64,000 bases of DNA from assembly GCA_034620365.1 (NCBI GenBank), contig JAQGEQ010000351.1, forward strand, positions 248,001 to 312,000. Direction: 5' to 3'. Origin of the DNA: Pegea sp. RAD2-039 (lineage: Eukaryota > Chordata > Thaliacea > Salpida > Salpidae). The notes under the pieces were generated by a model. The model saw only the letters and a program-made list of their open reading frames with translations, did no database searches and was not told where the DNA came from. Numbering within the stretch: position 1 is the first letter of the stretch; the number at the start of each line of letters is the position of its first letter. The position numbers and the translations under genes were made by a program. Shown piece by piece: positions 60,943 to 64,000 of this stretch.

Positions 60943-61451
60943 TTAATCAGTGAAATGCTATAAAGGGATGTTTTGTTAGGAGAAAGAGAAGGAACGTCGT
61001 CAAAATGGAAATATATTTGATAGTTAGTGACAAAAAAATCCAATTTTTCATTTTTGTTCTTTAAGAACGACTGAAACTGAAAAAAAGTGTTAAAACTGAG
61101 ATAAGAATTGAAAAATAAATAAACTTAACGGTCATAAAGTTAAAGTAGTTTTTACAACACACTAAAATATAATGTTTCATTAAAATTTAAAGATGTAAAT
61201 AGATAATAATAATAAAATTATTTCAAATATAAAAAAACAAACTCAATAAAAAGTAAATTATTTCAAACAAATATATAAATTTCCATTTCAATAAATCACA
61301 AATAGAGAACAACTACAAAGTTATTTCAATAAATACAACCTCTCTACTGAGAGTTAGTAAACACAGCAAAGTCTGTAAGCAATCAAATCGAAAAGTTTCA
61401 TAAAAAGAAACCAGTAAGAGAAACATTTACCTGGTTACTTGTTTGATTCCT

Positions 61452-62854
61452 TCATTTAGTTGTGAAATAAACTAAAAAGTTTGAAATATTATTAAACATC
61501 AGAAAATTGAAACAATTAAGAACAACAAATGACATGCTGTCGACAAACTTTTGAAGACAATCAATAAAAAGGACAACAGATACAAAATTGTGGGGAAATT
61601 GACACAAAAGATTAGAGATTAAACCCAGAATCTTTCAGAGGTGTGATGCTGTCTACACAATTAACAATTTTATTAAACATTTTGTGAAAGACATAAAATT
61701 AAACAAAATTGTTTAATTTGCAAACATTGAAAAGCGCAAAACTTGTTGAGGTGGTAACTGCTAGAAAACAAGAACACAAAGATGAGTCACGTGCAAGACT
61801 GAGATCTTAAACAAAAGAGGTACAATGACGGAAGAAAACCAAACATCAAGCTTCAAATAAAATTAAAATTAAAGATTTATTCAGCAACTATTACTTAACG
61901 TTAATTTTCTTCACTTAAAAATATTTAGCTAACTTAAATATATTAATATTGAATAATTATTAAACCTACCAATAATAATAATGATAATGGCAAGAATAAC
62001 AGTGATCAGAATAGCCCACATCTGCAACAAGCAATTACAACAAACAATTACAAAGAGTAGAGACATGCTTGAAGCACTTGGTGCTGTTAATACAATTATT
62101 GCGACATTTAACTTTTCTATACTTACTAATCACAACTATGATTATGATCAAAATAATAATTGATAGCATTATTATCATCTGAAAAAAATATTTTCATAGA
62201 AAATTGTATTTTTGTGAATCAGGAGTTGCTGGGAAATGGTTGCTTAGGTTGGTTGAAAATGACAAAAAAAAGTTGTTAAAATTACTGCATTAATTATTCA
62301 TCAGTGGATTGAATAAGTGAAAGAGTACCTTGCAGTTCTTCCACCAATACTTTCGTTTCAGCTTAGCAGCTTGAGTTTCAAACTGAGAAGCTCCTTGTTG
62401 AAGAGCATCAGCTCTATCATCAAGCTCTGAAAGCTTTTGATCTCGTTCAAGAACTTTATCAACATTGGTCCTCATTACACCAACCACCTTCAAATAAGTT
62501 GTGTTGAAACAGAAGATGTTAGAGGCAATTTTACCTCATCAACTTGAGCTTGTGTTTGCTGAAGTTTTTTAGATGTTGATGAACCATAATTTGTTGAAGT
62601 GCCGCCGTAAGACCTTTAAAGCAACTTGTTTATAGCATTTTTATGAGTCAATAAATTAAATTAGCAAAATTTGCAAGTAATTAATCACAAATATATCATC
62701 ATAACTCAAACTTAAGCAAAAAATGTCAACAAAAATTATAATCAATCAAACAAATTTCAAGACAGAAATTGAGAACAAGAATTCGATCACAAAGACAGAT
62801 CACAACGGATTACCTGTTACTGCTATCATTTGGAACAGCTTGATATCCAGACAT
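61452..62854 (-). CDS. synaptobrevin (VAMP1/2-type) with alternative membrane-anchor exons
   Basis: Minus-strand exons 62854-62814, 62613-62535, 62487-62329, then one of two 52-nt exons (62178-62127 or 62021-61970), then 61471-61452. Either choice gives 116 residues, the length of VAMP2. The N-terminus is short and Ser/Thr/Gly-rich. The R-SNARE motif has [20 protein letters not shown] with the zero-layer Arg at about residue 55, then [19 protein letters not shown] and KYWWKNCK before the membrane. The anchor is [17 protein letters not shown] or [17 protein letters not shown], and the shared end is (I/V)YFTTK. It pairs with syntaxin and SNAP-25 to fuse synaptic or secretory vesicles. Both alternative exons start and end in the same phase with good splice sites; including both shifts the frame. 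Confidence 0.95.
61970..62021 (-). other. alternative transmembrane exon B of synaptobrevin
   Basis: Acceptor CTTGTTGCAG, 52 nt encoding [17 protein letters not shown] plus one base, donor G/GTAGGT. It ends in phase 1, like exon A, and joins the last exon to give IVYFTTK. Confidence 0.85.
62127..62178 (-). other. alternative transmembrane exon A of synaptobrevin
   Basis: Acceptor ATTTTTTTCAG, 52 nt encoding [17 protein letters not shown] plus one base, donor A/GTAAGT. Same length and phase as exon B, 105 bp apart. Confidence 0.85.
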
Positions 62855-62859
62855 ATTTA

Positions 62860-64000
62860 GACTTTAAAACTCAAAAACCTAATATGCCTTAAACTGAACT
62901 AAAAAATCAATTTTAGATTTAAAAAATGGAAAATAAATGTTTAAAAAATGTTTGTTTCAACTTGATAAAATAAATTGAAGTTTCTGTGTGTATAGAAAAT
63001 AAAAATGGAAAAACTCAAGTTGAATAAAAGCTTAAAAAATTCACTAAGTAACTCTTTCTATATAAAAAAATTTAATAAATATTTGTTGTAAGAAATTTGT
63101 AGTGACTTTATTCTTTATAAAAGTCTAAATGATATTGGAATCTTAAAAGTCTATCAATGAAAAATAAATTTTCAGACTTTATGAAAAGAAATATAAGCAA
63201 CATTTTATAAATTTTGGTGAATGAACAAATAAGCTCTAACCATTTTTGCAAAGTAAGTAAACTTTTTAATAAAAGTTTTTTTATCCATTTTTCATCAAGA
63301 ATTATGAAATTAAATATTATAGAATTCAATTCATAAGCTATAACCAAAATATAAACTAATTTAGTAACTAAACATGTAGATTAAAAACACAAAGTGATTA
63401 TTAGGACTAAAAACTTTAACAAACTATATTCAGTCAATCAAAACAGTACTTAACAATATTATAGCTAAAAGAAACATAAAAACTTAATAAAAATAAAAAA
63501 AAAGTTTGGGAATAAGGTGCACCCAAAAAGCATAGCTTTTTGTACAAAAAATTTAAATATTTTTAAGTCTAAAACATATCTAAACTAACTTACATGATGA
63601 GACTAGAATTCCAAAATATCCAAAATCAGAAAGCAACAAACACAATCGAATAAATATGTTTTAACAACCTATAAAAAGTTTCATTTCAATTCATCAAAAT
63701 TAAAAACGAATTTCAAATTACTGATGAAAAAAATTTAAAAACTATCTAACAATGACAAGTCAAAAAATAAGTGTTTATTAGTATATAAGTCAAAAAGGAT
63801 AAACATAAAATAGAACAAAACGAATTTAAATCAGCATAATTAAAATTTAATACAGGTTTATAATCTTTCAAATAATAAATTAATAGATAAGACAATAAGA
63901 AATAAATACAACTAATTTTTATGAACTTTTTGTTTTAACTGAAACTTTTATTTTAAAATATAGAATATTTTATACAAAACTTATCAAAACTTGAATGATG
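62860..64000. other. AT-rich region upstream of synaptobrevin
   Basis: Probably holds its promoter and perhaps a 5' UTR exon. The open frame at 63108-63347 is AT-biased and unsupported. Confidence 0.4.

Overview
This is eukaryotic nuclear DNA from an animal. It is about 70% A+T and carries intron-containing genes with orthologues of animal or ciliary proteins: synaptobrevin, SCAMP, sesquipedalian, CPT1, LDAH, ZMYND19, SLC35B4, WDR33, MTIF2, CYB5D1 and enkurin. Introns in the conserved genes are mostly 34-70 bp with GT-AG ends. Together with close gene spacing and splice acceptors just before many start codons, this suggests a small, compact invertebrate genome. The phylum cannot be fixed from the sequence; a tunicate-like or similarly reduced lineage is possible, but that is inference.

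Left third (1-23,600) is AT-rich and gene-poor. It holds a small membrane protein (2366-2907), a tail-modified histone H3 variant (4591-5010), a single-pass receptor-like glycoprotein with one apparent frameshift (12201-8180, minus), a decayed LDLa-repeat rhodopsin-family GPCR (16205-14384, minus), another decayed coding stretch (18420-17590), ZMYND19 (19862-20875) and copies of a tRNA-derived SINE.

Middle (23,600-38,800) is gene-dense and richer in GC: PHETA/sesquipedalian and LDAH in tandem, CPT1 (minus), a LINE tail, a duplicated terminal exon, MTIF2 (16 exons) and SCAMP (minus). Many introns and some exons here carry the palindrome TGACGTCA.

Right part (38,800-64,000): a secreted protein with three Cys repeats, SLC35B4, an 823-residue repeat protein with a nuclear-localisation-like basic patch and a CaaX box, a C11orf98-like gene followed closely by WDR33, CYB5D1 converging on WDR33 and diverging from enkurin, several orphan coding stretches, and synaptobrevin with two tandem alternative transmembrane exons.

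The genes do not form one pathway. Local links are PHETA-LDAH and C11orf98-WDR33 as operon-like pairs, and CYB5D1/ENKUR as a divergent pair of ciliary genes with an RFX-type X-box between them. I found no new multi-gene system. The most notable items are the synaptobrevin exon pair, the prenylatable repeat protein, the TGACGTCA excess, the H3 variant and the likely trans-splicing signature.
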